Shown: positions 1-9,629, counted from the first letter of the stretch. The stretch is 64,000 nt of DNA from Chondrus crispus (GCF_000350225.1 NW_005178719.1:1-64000), one strand, 5' to 3'. Notes: a model not told the origin generated them from the letters alone. Numbers and translations: made by a program.

Positions 1-424
1 GTAATGGAAAGCGTGTAAGTCGCTCAGCCGGTGTCCTTCTCTGCTCTCCGCAAAGCATGGCACCTTGCACGTGTTGAGAATAGCGACCTTCCCCTACTTG
101 GATCGGGTTGCGTGGGATGCTTCACCGGCTCGGAGTTGATGAATAAAGTTGTGTAAGACGGACGGAGTCGTGCGTAGCCATTTGCCCGTTTGAGGGAGAG
201 AGTCGGCGCCCTTGCCGCCTCCTATCCTCGTTTGGAATTGAGTTATCGCCTAACACGCACATGATGAATACGGTAGGACAGTCCAGACCGCTCGGAATCG
301 TCGTCGGAATCGTCGGTACACCTCACCATTACTACGCTAACCTTCCAGGAAGGGGGGAAAGGTTCCGGACATATGTCAAGAAAACTGAAAAAAGCATATG
401 CACATAGTTAGACTGTCGCCATGT
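1..424. other. Left edge, no gene seen
   Basis: I see no open frame with protein-like composition, no RNA gene and no repeat end here. It borders the end of inverted arm A. Confidence 0.4.
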
Positions 425-524
425 TTTTGATATTGCCTGGGCGACCACCTGCATCACCACAATCCCTTACAACCTTATTCGGTGACCGTCAGTACTGTTT
501 CCCTTGATTCAGCAGAACTGGCGG

Positions 525-1849
525 CTAAAAAAAACAGACAACTTTGACAGATATATTGATGTATTTTAGCGAAGCATGAGAATGCCGTGGAAATTGTTGA
601 ACGAACGACGGGGGGGGAAGAGCACTACAGTACTGTAGCACCTGCTGCTGCTCCGTTTTCCTCAGGCGCTTATCTTGTTCCCCCACCTTTTCCCCTTTTG
701 CCTCTCCCCTTTTCCGGCATTCGCATTTTAACGTTACTCTCCCGTCAGGACGTTTCTTCGGTTTACACTTCGCGACACCCACTATAACCCGCCGTCTTCT
801 CTGACGATCAGTACCATCCAGGTGTGAATCATCTTTCACAGCTGTTAGTGGTACCTCCACTTCTACCATGTTGTTTATCATTAGCTCCACCTTCCTACCG
901 GTTAAAACGGCCCTCGCCAACTTTCCAATTTTCAAATTGCATTCGATCCTGTACTTCGATTTTCGATATACTGCTCTTCCGGGTGACGGACGTACCCTGA
1001 AAGTCCCAACAACCTTGGCCCCAACTCGCGACACCACTTCGAGAACTCCGAAAATGGGACGCCGTTTGTTTAGTAGAAGACCTCCGGTTTGTCGTACCCT
1101 GCTTTCCACGTATGTCATAGGGGACGTCAATTCCTCTGCCGTCCCGGATGTCAAGTCATCTCCTATTCCAGTCAGCCCCTCCATATACATACGGAGACCG
1201 GATATTATCACCTGCGGCTGCATCGCACTTGCCCTCACACCATCCACTGTACTCGTATTGCACTCCTCTCCGGTGCAATCGGAAGTCGAAGCTTCTTTAA
1301 CAGTCGCCTGTCGCTCAACAACAGGCTTACTACCCGATTTATAGCAGTCTCCCGAGCTATCACATTCAGGGCTTGGCTTCGCGGTGTGAACAGATATCCC
1401 ACCACCTGCTGACTGTCTTTTCTTGCTCGGGCTCGGACTAGACGATGGCGAAATACGGGGACTCAGAGATGAACTTGTGGTGGGTGTCATTGAGGGACTT
1501 CTCGAAGGGCGTCGTGAATTAGAGGGAGTAGGTGTTACTGAAACTCGGGGGGACATTGAGGGCGATTTCGACGGATTCGGAGTCATGGATAATGACGGCG
1601 TCGGCGTGAGGGATGGAGTTTCTTGTCGTGGCGATTTCGAAGGGCTCGTACTCGGACGATTCGAGTTGGACGGTGACGCCGAAGCAGATGGTAGTACAGA
1701 AGGCAAGCTAGAGGGGGATGGTGTTGTTGAAGATGTTTTAGATGGGGAAGGAGTCGGTGGCTCCTTGGACGGTGTGGGGGTCGGTGTGGGGGTCGGTGAT
1801 ATCTTGGGAGCGCTCCTCGCAATTTTTGTTTCTTTCTGCACTCTCTCAG
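525..1849 (-). pseudogene. Secreted mucin-like protein, C-terminal part of a split gene
   Basis: This is the downstream half of a gene whose first half lies at 7221-7664 on the same strand; a copia element separates them. The frame resumes right after the target duplication CTCAG at 1845-1849 and matches the intact relative at 16855-17961 (shared SGLRMYMEGL and RAVLTGRKVEL motifs). Between residues matching EKETRIAR and TSDCTGEEC it carries a Ser/Pro/Thr-rich stretch of about 140 residues (PTPTPTPS, SPSMTPTTSSS) that the relative lacks. That looks like an O-glycosylated or wall-associated linker. Before the insertion the protein would have been about 587 residues. The C-terminal domain is rich in basic residues; I do not recognise its family. 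Confidence 0.8.
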
Positions 1850-2051
1850 TGTGATGCAAGATCGATGGCTCGGTTTACTGTGATCGCGTCTCTATCTACC
1901 TTATGTAGGGATGGTAGCGATCCGTAGGCCGGCGGCGATCGTGGTGAGTTGATCGCTGTTGTACGTGTGCTACGTGTGTGTATATGGCTCTCATGACTGC
2001 TGACGCATTGCTGTTGCGGCGTCGACGTTTGTTTTTATGGCTCTCATGACA
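1850..2051 (-). repeat. 3' LTR of copia-1, long form
   Basis: This 202-bp LTR matches the 149-bp 5' LTR but carries 53 extra bases at its start (element sense). The extra block is bounded by the direct repeat GTCATGAGAGCCATA, which occurs twice here and once in the other LTR. Confidence 0.9.
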
Positions 2052-3100
2052 CTCCCCCTGTCGACGGCGCTGCAGTTTTGCCGTCTGCAGTCGTGTGGTT
2101 TCTGAGCTGTAGTTTGGGGAGGAGGCGCGTGTATGCTTGACGACGTAGCGGTTTCGTGAGGATGTCCGCGAGTTGTTCGTCCGTGGGGACATGTGCAATG
2201 GCAATTGTGCCCTTTTGTGCCTGATGCGTGAGGTAGTGATGCCTCAGATCTATGAATTTTCGCCTCTTCGTCGGTCCCGTGCTGTTGGCGACGTGGATGG
2301 CGGACTGGTTGTCTATCATCAAGGGGGTCGGGGATTTCGGCAGCATGTGCACATCCTGTAGCAGACGTCGGATCCACGTGGTCTGCTGTGCGGCGGAGGT
2401 GGCCGCAATATATTCTGCCTCACAGGTGGATAAGGCTGTGATGTTTTGCTTGAGGGACCCCCAACATATCGGTGTGCCGTTGTATGTGTGGAGGGTCCCC
2501 GATATGGACTTCCTGTCCGTGATGTCGGCGGCGAAATCGGCATCGGCATACGAGACAAGGAGGTTCTGGGGTTTCTCTTTGTCTGCTTGCTTGCCGGCTC
2601 GGAACGTGAGGCCTGTGTTTGGTGTGCCCTTGAGGTACCTTATCAGGCGTTTTAGTGCGTTCCAGTGCCTTTGTGTCGGGTTGTTGGCCGCTACTGCTAG
2701 TCTGTTTGCCAGGAAGTAGATGTCTGGTCGCGTCGAGTCAGCGACATAGCGTAGGTCCCCAATGATCTGCTGGTATTTTTTGAGTGTGTGCAGTTGGGTC
2801 TCGTCTTTGTCTGTCGGCTTGTGGAGCAGGACACCGTCGCAGTATGGGGTGTCTTTGGCATTGCATTTGGCCATGTCCACTTGCTGTACTATGTAGTTGA
2901 TGGCGTTGGGCTGGGAGATGTGAATGTCTCCATTTTGGTGTCGTGTCACCGTCCATCCGAGAAAAGTCCTGTGTTCCCCTAGGCGTTTGATGTTGTACGC
3001 TTTCGCTAGGGCTGCAGCGAACTCGTCTTTGAGTTTTGCGGTTGAGGCGAGTACTGTGAAGTCATCCATGCTGACAGCAGCAATTATATGTTCTTTGCCT
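2044..3100 (-). pseudogene. copia-1 reverse transcriptase C-terminus and RNase H
   Basis: This open frame encodes the copia reverse-transcriptase C-terminus and RNase H. Visible are the catalytic MDD motif in AAVSMDDFTVLA, FLGWTV, then TRPDI, VSYADADFAAD and STCEAEYIA of RNase H, and ADILTKPL near the end. It is out of frame with the upstream half; the break lies at a run of ten T on the plus strand (3101-3110). The frame runs a few codons into the 3' LTR. Confidence 0.88.
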
Positions 3101-3808
3101 TTTTTTTTTGGACCAGAGGCACAGGTCTGCTTCGCTTTGCTTGAAGTTTTCTTTTCGTAGGAGTGTGAAGACTGCAGATAGGTATGTGTGGCCGGCGGAT
3201 GGCGTCCCGTATATGTTCATGTTTAGTTTTCCGCCTTGGCAGGCATGTTTGTATGTGCCATTGAATCTGGCATGCTGTCTCACATATACTGTTTCTCCTC
3301 CGTTGTGCGCGAATTTTTCGTGTAGGTACGCTGACTTGATATCGATGTGTTCGATGTGCATGCGGTACTTGGCCGCTATTCCAAACATTGCGCGTACTGT
3401 GGTCTTGTCGGCCATGTACGTTGTAGTTTTGGATGGGTCGTAGTGCTTGTGTGGTAGCATTTTGTCCCCCCTTGCAGAGCATCGGGCTTTTCTCGATGCA
3501 ATTTGTCCTTTGCTGTCCCTCTTGTAACGATATCCCATTTTTAGGGGTATCAGTTTCCGTTTCTTGGGGATTTCGGAGTCGGGTATCCACTGTACTACGT
3601 TCATGGCGTCGAGGTTGTCGAGTTCGGCGTTGTGGGCTTTTTCCCATTCGGCAGCGTCGGGGTATTTTTTGGCTTGTCCGGGGTGAGCTGGGGCGGGTGT
3701 GGTGCCTGTTATCTCTGTTGGCGTGCGATGCGGGGTGAAGGCTTTCGTGGCATATGTGCGTGAGGCTACAGGATCGGTGGTGCTGTGGTATGGTGGGAGT
3801 TGACGCAT
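3062..3808 (-). pseudogene. copia-1 reverse transcriptase, N-terminal half
   Basis: The frame contains the copia RT start (WEKAHNAELDNLD, IPLKMGYRYKRD, ARCSARGDK) and the first catalytic aspartate block (EHIDIKSAYLHEKF). It then leaves frame at a homopolymer of ten bases near 3105, just before the MDD catalytic motif. It is also in a different frame from the integrase piece, with the switch between about 3766 and 3808. One-base indels explain both breaks. Confidence 0.85.
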
Positions 3809-4471
3809 CGAACTCGTCGTGGTCTGTTCGTATCGAGTTCGAGTACCATTATGTGGTTTTCGTCGATGCCATGGAGGTACCTGGCGGGTGTTGCCCTGTG
3901 GGCGAGTTTTGATATTTGTTTCCGATTTGCTAACTCAGGTACTGTACCGAGCTGTCCGAACAGCAGGAATTGCGGGACGTCGGGGGTGGCATTGGTCCAC
4001 ATGGTGTAGGGGAGGGTGTTGATCCCGTGGTGGAGTATATTGTTGTATTTAAATGCAGCGTCCCTTACTGCGTCTTCCCAGTGCGTCTTGGGTAGTGAGC
4101 TGTGGTGGAGGGCGGCTCTGGCTGAGTTCATGAGTGTACTGTTTATCCTTTCCGCGATCCCATATTGTTGGGGCGTGTGTGGGACTGTAGTGCTGTGCAT
4201 GACGTTGTGCGATCTGTATACGGCGCTGGCGCTGTCTGATACATATTCTTTCGCGTTGTCTGTGTGGAACAGTCTCGGTTTGCACCCTTTTCGTTTTTTG
4301 AGGGCTGTGAGGATGACATCCAGCCTGTGCGGTGTTTCTGCTCTTGATTGCAGGAAGTCGACTATGAGGTAGCGGGATCGGGTGTCTATTACTGTGAGTA
4401 TATATTTGTTGCCTTGCCTGGATGTGGGGTTGAATGGTCCACATATATCACTGCTAAAGGCGGCTCCTACT
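3766..4471 (-). pseudogene. copia-1 integrase catalytic core
   Basis: This is an rve-type integrase core with the DDE triad in FSSDICGPF, FHTDNAKEY and GIAERINSTLMN. The open frame formally continues left of the junction into the nested solo LTR (4472-5064), but that part is LTR sequence. Removing the solo LTR and one target copy puts this core in frame with the HHCC-type pre-integrase segment at 5065-5311. Confidence 0.9.
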
Positions 4472-5064
4472 TGTAGTATAATCACCCCCAACGACGAGGG
4501 GGGTGAGTACTGACAGTTCGGAAAGACCCCGATCGGCGGGAAGACAGAAGCACGGCCCACCCACGGTACCGAGCACGGGCTCGAGGTAGCGGTGGTAGAG
4601 CGGGATCGGGGAGGACGCGCGCACGCGCGAGCGGTTCTACGCCTCGACGCCCCGGAGCGGTACTGGGTGACGATCCAGTACCGACGGGCGGAGGCGGAGC
4701 CGGCTCGTGGGCGTGCTACGCGCGTCCTCAACCCGCGCGCGGTGCGACTCCTAGGTAAAACGGACGGAAGTACCTAAAAGTAAGCGGGCGGACCAAGGTG
4801 GAGGATCCTTGACAAGTCCGTGCTTGTCGTCCTCCACCGTCGGCGGTCCGCTCATATTTAATGTACATCGTAGTCTATCATAACTCTACAGTAGTGCCGG
4901 TCTACCGACACTGTAGCGCTGTCAGCCGGCGGGGCTGACAGTCCACGTGTAGTACGCGTCCCGTACACGTGGAGGACACGTGTGTGCGCGCATGGCTGTA
5001 AGGCTCGTTGCCTTACTGTCCCTGATCCAATCCTAATCTAATTTGCGTTTGGGGTTATACCACA
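4472..5064. mobile_element. 593-bp solo LTR nested in copia-1
   Basis: The segment starts TGTAGTATAA and ends GGTTATACCACA, so it has TG/CA ends with a short inverted repeat. It is flanked on both sides by CTACT (4467-4471 and 5065-5069). Excising it with one CTACT copy restores the integrase frame. The size, TG/CA ends, 5-bp duplication and lack of coding sequence fit a solo LTR left by recombination of a retrotransposon that is otherwise absent from this window. The only open frames inside are GC-rich and not protein-like. Confidence 0.85.
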
Positions 5065-7067
5065 CTACTCGGTAGTTGTGCGTCTTGGGGTAGTGCGGTG
5101 CGGGCTGCTGCTTCGCTGCAGCGCAGCTCGAGCAGGTGATCCGCGGTGGTCGTTGCCTGAGTGTGGGCGGGAGGTTTGGCAGGAGGCCGAGTTTGGCCAT
5201 TTTCTGGAGCGTTGTTGGTCTGATGTGATTGAACAGTACATGATAGTGGTGGAAGTCCCTTTCTACAGCTGGGTGTGCTGGGGTGTGCGGTGGGGGCGCT
5301 GGGTTGTGCATTTGGTGTAGTGGGATTTTTTCTGCGCGTGGTGCGGTGTGGCCACGTGCTAGTGTGCGGCTTGGCTTTGGCGTCGCTGTCTTCTTTTTTT
5401 GTTTTTGGGTTGGGGGCTTTTTTGGTTTGGGTATCGGGTCTTTTGGAATTTTTTATTGACCGTGGTGGTATGGTCCGGGCTGCCATGCCGTTGCCTTTGG
5501 TTTTTGGGAGATCGAGGTAGTACATGCCTTTCCTGAAGCGTGCTTGCGCTACTATTTGTGGCGGGTGTGTGCTCGTGTCGAGTACAGTGGCCTGTGTGGG
5601 TGTGAACCGGACCTCTCCCCATTGCTCTGCTATGTCGTGAACTGATAGCAGGTTGGATCGCATTGCTGGGTTGGCGATCGCTGGGACTCGTATGTGCCTA
5701 TTCGTACTGGTCCGTATATGTATCATCCCCTTGTGTGTGGCGGGTGGCGTGATGTTGGTGGCCGTGTTAGTTCGGATGATTTGTCGGAGTGGTTTCATGT
5801 TCGTCGTGGGTTTGCGAACATGTGACGGATGCGCTCCTGAGTCGAGGGCATACTGCTTACCTTCGCATATGTCCTCGTCAGTCACCTGTTGCGCGATTGT
5901 GTCGTCGTGTTCGTCGCGGGTGCTGGCCATTTTCCCGGTGGTGGTTTTGGGCGGCGAACGTGTTTGCCGAGGGGTTGTGCGCTTCTTATCGGTATTCGTG
6001 TACCATTGTTCCGCATTTTCCCTTGTGGCTGCATTGCCGCGTTGGGGTTGATCGGGGTGGGTCGTTGATCCTCTGCCTTGCCTCCGGCTGCGAGTTCGTC
6101 GTTTCATTGCCTGGTAGTTGGGGCTGTCTGCCCATTGGTCTGTCGTGTTCATGCCTTGTGGACGTTGTTGCCGGATTTCCTGTTTTTCGTCTTCTCGAGC
6201 TTGTATGGATTTGAGTCGTTGGACGAGGTTGGATATGGTTGTGGGGATTGTGTTGTTCGCGATCCAGATGTCGGGTAGGTGTCGCAATGCCGGGTGCGAG
6301 TTGAGGCCGTGTATGATGAATTCTATTGTGACAGATTCATCATGTTGAATGCTGGGGTACTCTGCGAGACACATTTTTGTCCGTATGGTTCGGTGTGCTG
6401 CGATGTATTCATCTATGTCCCCTCCCGCCTTGATCTTTGTGCGTTGTGCTTCTTGTTTGAGGATGAGATGTGTGGTTGGCGTTGAGTCAGTGAAGTGTGT
6501 TTTGATCTCTGCCAGAAGCTGTTGAGGGGTAACGCTGAGGTCCATGTCGATTGTGCTTGCCAGATCCGCAGGGAGGCTGGTCATGATGCTCATGCGTAGG
6601 AATGCACATTTTCTGCGGTATATGGAATGGTACGGGCTCGTTACTGTGGGGGGTGGTGAGCTTTCATCGAGGGCTGCCTCGACGTTGTTGATTATTGCTA
6701 TGTCGTGGAGGGTTTGCGTCCATAGCTTGTAGTTCTTTCCGTCGCTTGCGAGTGGAGGTAGCTGTCCATGCGTTCTTGTGTCAGCTTGGGGCATTTCGGG
6801 TGCTATTTCTTGTTGGTTTGACATTTGTGGGCGCTCTGCAGGTATTGTCGGGGCGTGTTGTGCTGGCTCTACGGGGGTGATCGGAGCTTGGTGTTGTGGC
6901 TCTACGGGTGTGGTCGGAGCGGGTTGTGTTGGCTCTACGCTTGCTGGCGGAGTTTGTGGGGTTGGGGCAACGGGGCTTTGTGGTGCCGTGCTCTCGTTGT
7001 CCTGATCTCGTCCGGGTGGTCGGTATACGAGATGATCGTCTTGTAGTGGTGCGTGGTTAGGGTCCAT
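5055..7067 (-). CDS. copia-1 gag-protease
   Basis: The retroelement frame starts at ATG 7067 (MDPNHAPLQDD), right after the 5' LTR. Gag shows the UBN2-like order (YKLWTQTLHD, PADLASTIDMDL, IEFIIHGLN). The protease active site is ALDSGAHPSHV (D-S-G), followed by NLLSVHDIAEQWG and MYYLDLP. I see no CCHC zinc knuckle; an Arg/Gly/Lys-rich stretch (RRTRSRRQGRG) sits where one is expected. The same frame is open upstream through the LTR into the host signal-peptide exon, giving an 869-codon chimeric frame from 7664. The last 50 or so codons are out of frame relative to the pre-integrase domain. Confidence 0.85.
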   Translation of the reverse strand: MDPNHAPLQDDHLVYRPPGRDQDNESTAPQSPVAPTPQTPPASVEPTQPAPTTPVEPQHQAPITPVEPAQHAPTIPAERPQMSNQQEIAPEMPQADTRTHGQLPPLASDGKNYKLWTQTLHDIAIINNVEAALDESSPPPTVTSPYHSIYRRKCAFLRMSIMTSLPADLASTIDMDLSVTPQQLLAEIKTHFTDSTPTTHLILKQEAQRTKIKAGGDIDEYIAAHRTIRTKMCLAEYPSIQHDESVTIEFIIHGLNSHPALRHLPDIWIANNTIPTTISNLVQRLKSIQAREDEKQEIRQQRPQGMNTTDQWADSPNYQAMKRRTRSRRQGRGSTTHPDQPQRGNAATRENAEQWYTNTDKKRTTPRQTRSPPKTTTGKMASTRDEHDDTIAQQVTDEDICEGKQYALDSGAHPSHVRKPTTNMKPLRQIIRTNTATNITPPATHKGMIHIRTSTNRHIRVPAIANPAMRSNLLSVHDIAEQWGEVRFTPTQATVLDTSTHPPQIVAQARFRKGMYYLDLPKTKGNGMAARTIPPRSIKNSKRPDTQTKKAPNPKTKKEDSDAKAKPHTSTWPHRTTRRKNPTTPNAQPSAPTAHPSTPSCRKGLPPLSCTVQSHQTNNAPENGQTRPPAKPPAHTQATTTADHLLELRCSEAAARTALPQDAQLPSSVV
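5065..5311 (-). pseudogene. copia-1 pre-integrase (zinc) domain fragment
   Basis: This frame contains LQKMAKLGLLPNLP followed by ITCSSCAAAKQQ, the second half of the copia GAG-pre-integrase HHCC domain. It is one base out of frame with the protease frame; the shift falls in a T-rich stretch between about 5260 and 5440. On the other side it is cut by the solo LTR. Confidence 0.8.
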
Positions 7068-7071
7068 AATC

Positions 7072-7220
7072 TGTGATGCAAGATCGATGGCTCGGTTTAC
7101 TGTGATCGCGTCTCTATCTACCTTATGTAGGGATGGTAGCGATCCGTAGGCCGGCGGCGATCGTGGTGAGTTGATCGCTGTTGTACGTGTGCTACGTGTG
7201 TGTATATGGCTCTCATGACA
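7072..7220 (-). repeat. 5' LTR of copia-1, short form
   Basis: This 149-bp LTR starts TGTCATGAG and ends CATCACA on the minus strand, flanked by CTCAG at 7221-7225. Just inside it, the element reads GATTATGGACCCTAACC. This resembles the complement of the initiator tRNA-Met anticodon arm, so a half-tRNA primer as in Drosophila copia is possible. The gag ATG would then lie in the primer site. Confidence 0.88.
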
Positions 7221-7664
7221 CTCAGGCTTGCACTCTGCGAGAATGTTGAATGCGACATGTACCAGGCGATACCGTTGCACGATTCCGTTTGAATCTGTGA
7301 AGTTGTCGCACCTAGGCCTCCATAGTTCGGGTTCGAGCTCTAAAACGGAGGTGCAAAGCGCTGTATCTCTAGGCGTGAATCTGACTCCTGGGAGATCTCG
7401 GGCTACAGCACATAGGCAAGCACCAATATCTTGAATGTCATCTAAGACGCAGGTTAAGTTTCGGAGTTGTAATTGTCTGTCCCGAAACGCATCGTGTCTC
7501 GGTAGGGTCTGAGGCTCAACTTCTTCTGCTGCGGCTTGATTTTCCTGGCTCGGGCGTCGTAGAAAGGTTAGCGGCCCACTCTTGAACATGCTCTGGATAT
7601 CGAAGCGCCATGCTTGGACGTGGAATGCATACGCAAGGACGAGGAGAGCTGAAGTAAACCTCAT
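7221..7664 (-). pseudogene. Secreted protein, N-terminal part of a split gene
   Basis: ATG at 7664 begins a signal peptide (MRFTSALLVLAYAFHVQAW) followed by about 125 residues with paired cysteines (LTCVLDDIQDIGACLCA). It is closely similar to the start of the gene at 16855. The reading frame enters the copia LTR after AECKPE and stays open into gag. The gene's second half is at 525-1849. The split gene cannot make its original protein unless the 5.4-kb element is removed from the transcript. Confidence 0.85.
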
Positions 7665-8889
7665 CTTTTTGCCGGTATAGAGAAGGGGACCGCGTACCCT
7701 TTGTTTGGCCCAGTATAGAATGAGACATACCGTAATCGGCAGGCACGGGGCGCGTTAAGTATTGAATAGTCTTCAGCGCTTCTTCATTGCACCGTGTTGG
7801 GTGAGGATAGTAGGGCCATGTGTTTCGAACTGGTTCTCGCAGTCTGCTCTCTCGAGCCTTGTGTTGCAGAAGAGCGTGGATGTTCATACCGGGTGGCAAA
7901 CACTAGATAGGAAGCAGAGAACAGTTGGACGGGGTAGCATGTGTGGTCGCAAGTTGATGTGTGGGAAGACCGCGACCGTATGACCACGAACATCCGGCCA
8001 TGGCAATGGAAGGCCATTGTCTTCGATGAAAAGCTGGGAAACTCGTCCTGGCAACCGTAGCCGTTGGATATGCAGATGGATACATGCGTTGGTCGGAGGG
8101 CCACGCAGCAGTTAAAAGATATGCACTCGCTCCGTCTCGCGGACGCGTCGAAAAACGAGACGCAAAAAAAAGGACAGTCGCGATCTCTTCCCTCGCAGGA
8201 CAAGGAGTTTGGTCCAAACCTCGCGTTAATAGTGTCCTTAGCCCTCCTATAAAATGGTCTTTGCGCGTTTGTAAGGCGCTAAGTAGTGTATTTCGGACAA
8301 GGGTGTTGGTGGCGTCCGCTTTACGCTACCTAAACTTTATGCTACCTAAACTTTATGTCCTACCTACATGACATATAAGCCCGCAAAGTGCAATACCGCC
8401 ACCAGCACACGTCCAGCCACCGCTCATCTCCCGAACACAGCGATGCAGGTCGCCGCATTCCCAACGGCAGGGTATGTACCCTGTACCCCGCACAATCTCC
8501 TTTTCTACTGCTGTACACAGCAGGAGAAAAGGAGATTGTCGCTAGAGCCGAGGAGCGGATACGCTTCGTCCCGAGAATTGCGTTTTCATAGGACCATTTG
8601 TACAGTGACCTCAATTCATGTCTTCTCTTACAGTTTCACTGCAAGCATGAGATGCCGGTGGTACAGTATCATGAGATGCCGGTGGTAAACCTGAACAGAG
8701 GCCCTCGCGGCATCCGTGGGCAGACACAATCATCCTGCGCCACACACTGTCCAATGTTTCTAAAGCCTGTGTCTTGGCTGTAACCTAAAGCAGGGTGGCC
8801 CATTTGTGATTTTTCGAGCTTTCTCTCTTGGACCTGCAATCAAGATTCTGGTCTCGGCGTCATGATCATGTGGAAGGCTTGAGACAATC
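7665..8889. other. Upstream region of the split gene (arm A), no gene
   Basis: This matches 15400-16854 in reverse complement. Short open frames on both strands have no family features. It includes a 16-bp tandem duplication (8325-8356, unit GCTACCTAAACTTTAT) and a hairpin (8492-8539) with arms of about 22 bp. The conserved stretch next to the ATG probably carries the promoter. Confidence 0.5.
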
Positions 8890-8949
8890 TCGAAAGGCGG
8901 CATGGGCAGTCGAAAGGCGGCATGGCCTGTCGAAAGGCGGCATGGACAG
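8890..8949 (+). repeat. Three tandem 20-bp repeats
   Basis: The unit TCGAAAGGCGGCATGG plus four bases (GCAG, CCTG, ACAG) occurs three times in a row. Arm B has one copy at the matching place, so the triplication arose after the arms separated or was lost from arm B. Confidence 0.9.
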
Positions 8950-9170
8950 TAGACGAACAAGTCAACAGAATCACTTCGCGCCTACGCGCCGACCACCTGA
9001 AGTAACTGTAGTGTAACCGTTACCCGCCTGCAGAATCCTGAACTACAACGGCAGCTGTGCATAGAGGTATGCTCTGCCATGTATCATATGTATCATCTCT
9101 ACCTTCGGAGGTAGAACGGGCCTCCAGTATCATTTACGAACTGATCCCTCTACTGCACTACATTTTACAA

Positions 9171-9250
9171 GGGTACAGTGGGATACACGCAATAGTGCCA
9201 CCCCTTGCTACATGCCCGAGGGTGGCACTATTCAGTACTGGCACTACTAG
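9171..9250. repeat. Harbinger-like terminal fragment or MITE
   Basis: GGGTACAGTGGG is followed by AATAGTGCCACC and a 13-bp inverted repeat (9191-9203 and 9220-9232, AATAGTGCCACCC). The complete Harbinger element begins with GGGTACAGGGG and has ATAGTGCCA in its terminal repeat and the same CCACCC/GGGTGG stem near 41955-41975. I infer a related non-autonomous copy or end fragment. Confidence 0.45.
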
Positions 9251-9308
9251 CGGAGAGTGAAACGGAGGAAATATACACCCCTCTAATGCTTACCTAGATA
9301 TGTTTTAG

Positions 9309-9620
9309 TCATAGATAATCGCCTAGCACCGCTTGCCTCTCTTGTGATCTGCTTCCCTGAGCCTGTGCATTAAGAAATGCTTTCCTCGCGCGTCGTAACA
9401 TAGAACTTGCTTCCTGTAAATTGCACTCATACGCCAATTTCTGTAGCCCCCAAAACAATTCCGTGAGCCTAACAGCAGTTGGCATCGGGCGACATTGTCG
9501 CGTGTCGGAACCACCATTATTGCAATCATTGTTTTCTAAGCCCGACTGAGCCAAGACAGATTTTGCAGACCATCCATCGCGTCGTTGACTATTCCTACAA
9601 TTACATCCGACTTCTTCTCC
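9309..9620 (-). pseudogene. Fragment of a small helical transposon-associated protein
   Basis: The minus-strand frame has protein-like composition (LTELFWGLQKLAYECNLQEA, then SSMLRRARKAFLNAQ). Its pattern resembles the short frame inside the Harbinger element (NIMQLLTRIETMAG, AIGHLQKCRLAFMAAKK). No start codon is certain, and the frame stays open further upstream. I infer a decayed copy of the same transposon-linked protein family. Confidence 0.4.
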
Positions 9621-9629
9621 ACCTCCTGC

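Larger units (their letters stand above)
1850..7220 (-). mobile_element. Ty1/copia LTR retrotransposon (copia-1) inside a host gene
   Basis: The 5371-bp element is bounded by LTRs starting TG and ending CA, and flanked by the 5-bp duplication CTCAG (1845-1849 and 7221-7225). Domain order on the minus strand is gag, protease, integrase, reverse transcriptase, RNase H, as in Ty1/copia. A purine tract (AGGGGGAG, 2052-2060) abuts the 3' LTR. The LTRs are identical apart from one 53-bp length difference, so insertion is recent. Even so, the pol region has three frame changes and a nested solo LTR, so this copy is not autonomous as read. Confidence 0.93.
425..9075 (-). repeat. Arm A of a large inverted duplication
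   Basis: This arm matches arm B (15174-18270) as its reverse complement. Matching landmarks are the GGTCGCCCAGG stretch near 440 and 18235, the whole secreted-protein gene, the GGACCGCGTACCC stretch near 7687 and 16828, and the CTACAACGGCAGCTG-like stretch near 9040 and 15200. Without the 5.4-kb copia insertion the arm is about 3.3 kb. The two arms have diverged by substitutions and small indels. Boundaries are accurate to about 20 bp. Confidence 0.85.

Noticed and set aside
3101..3110. Ten-base homopolymer as a programmed frameshift site
   Set aside because: Copia elements do not normally need a shift within RT; an indel or read error is more likely without other copies to compare.
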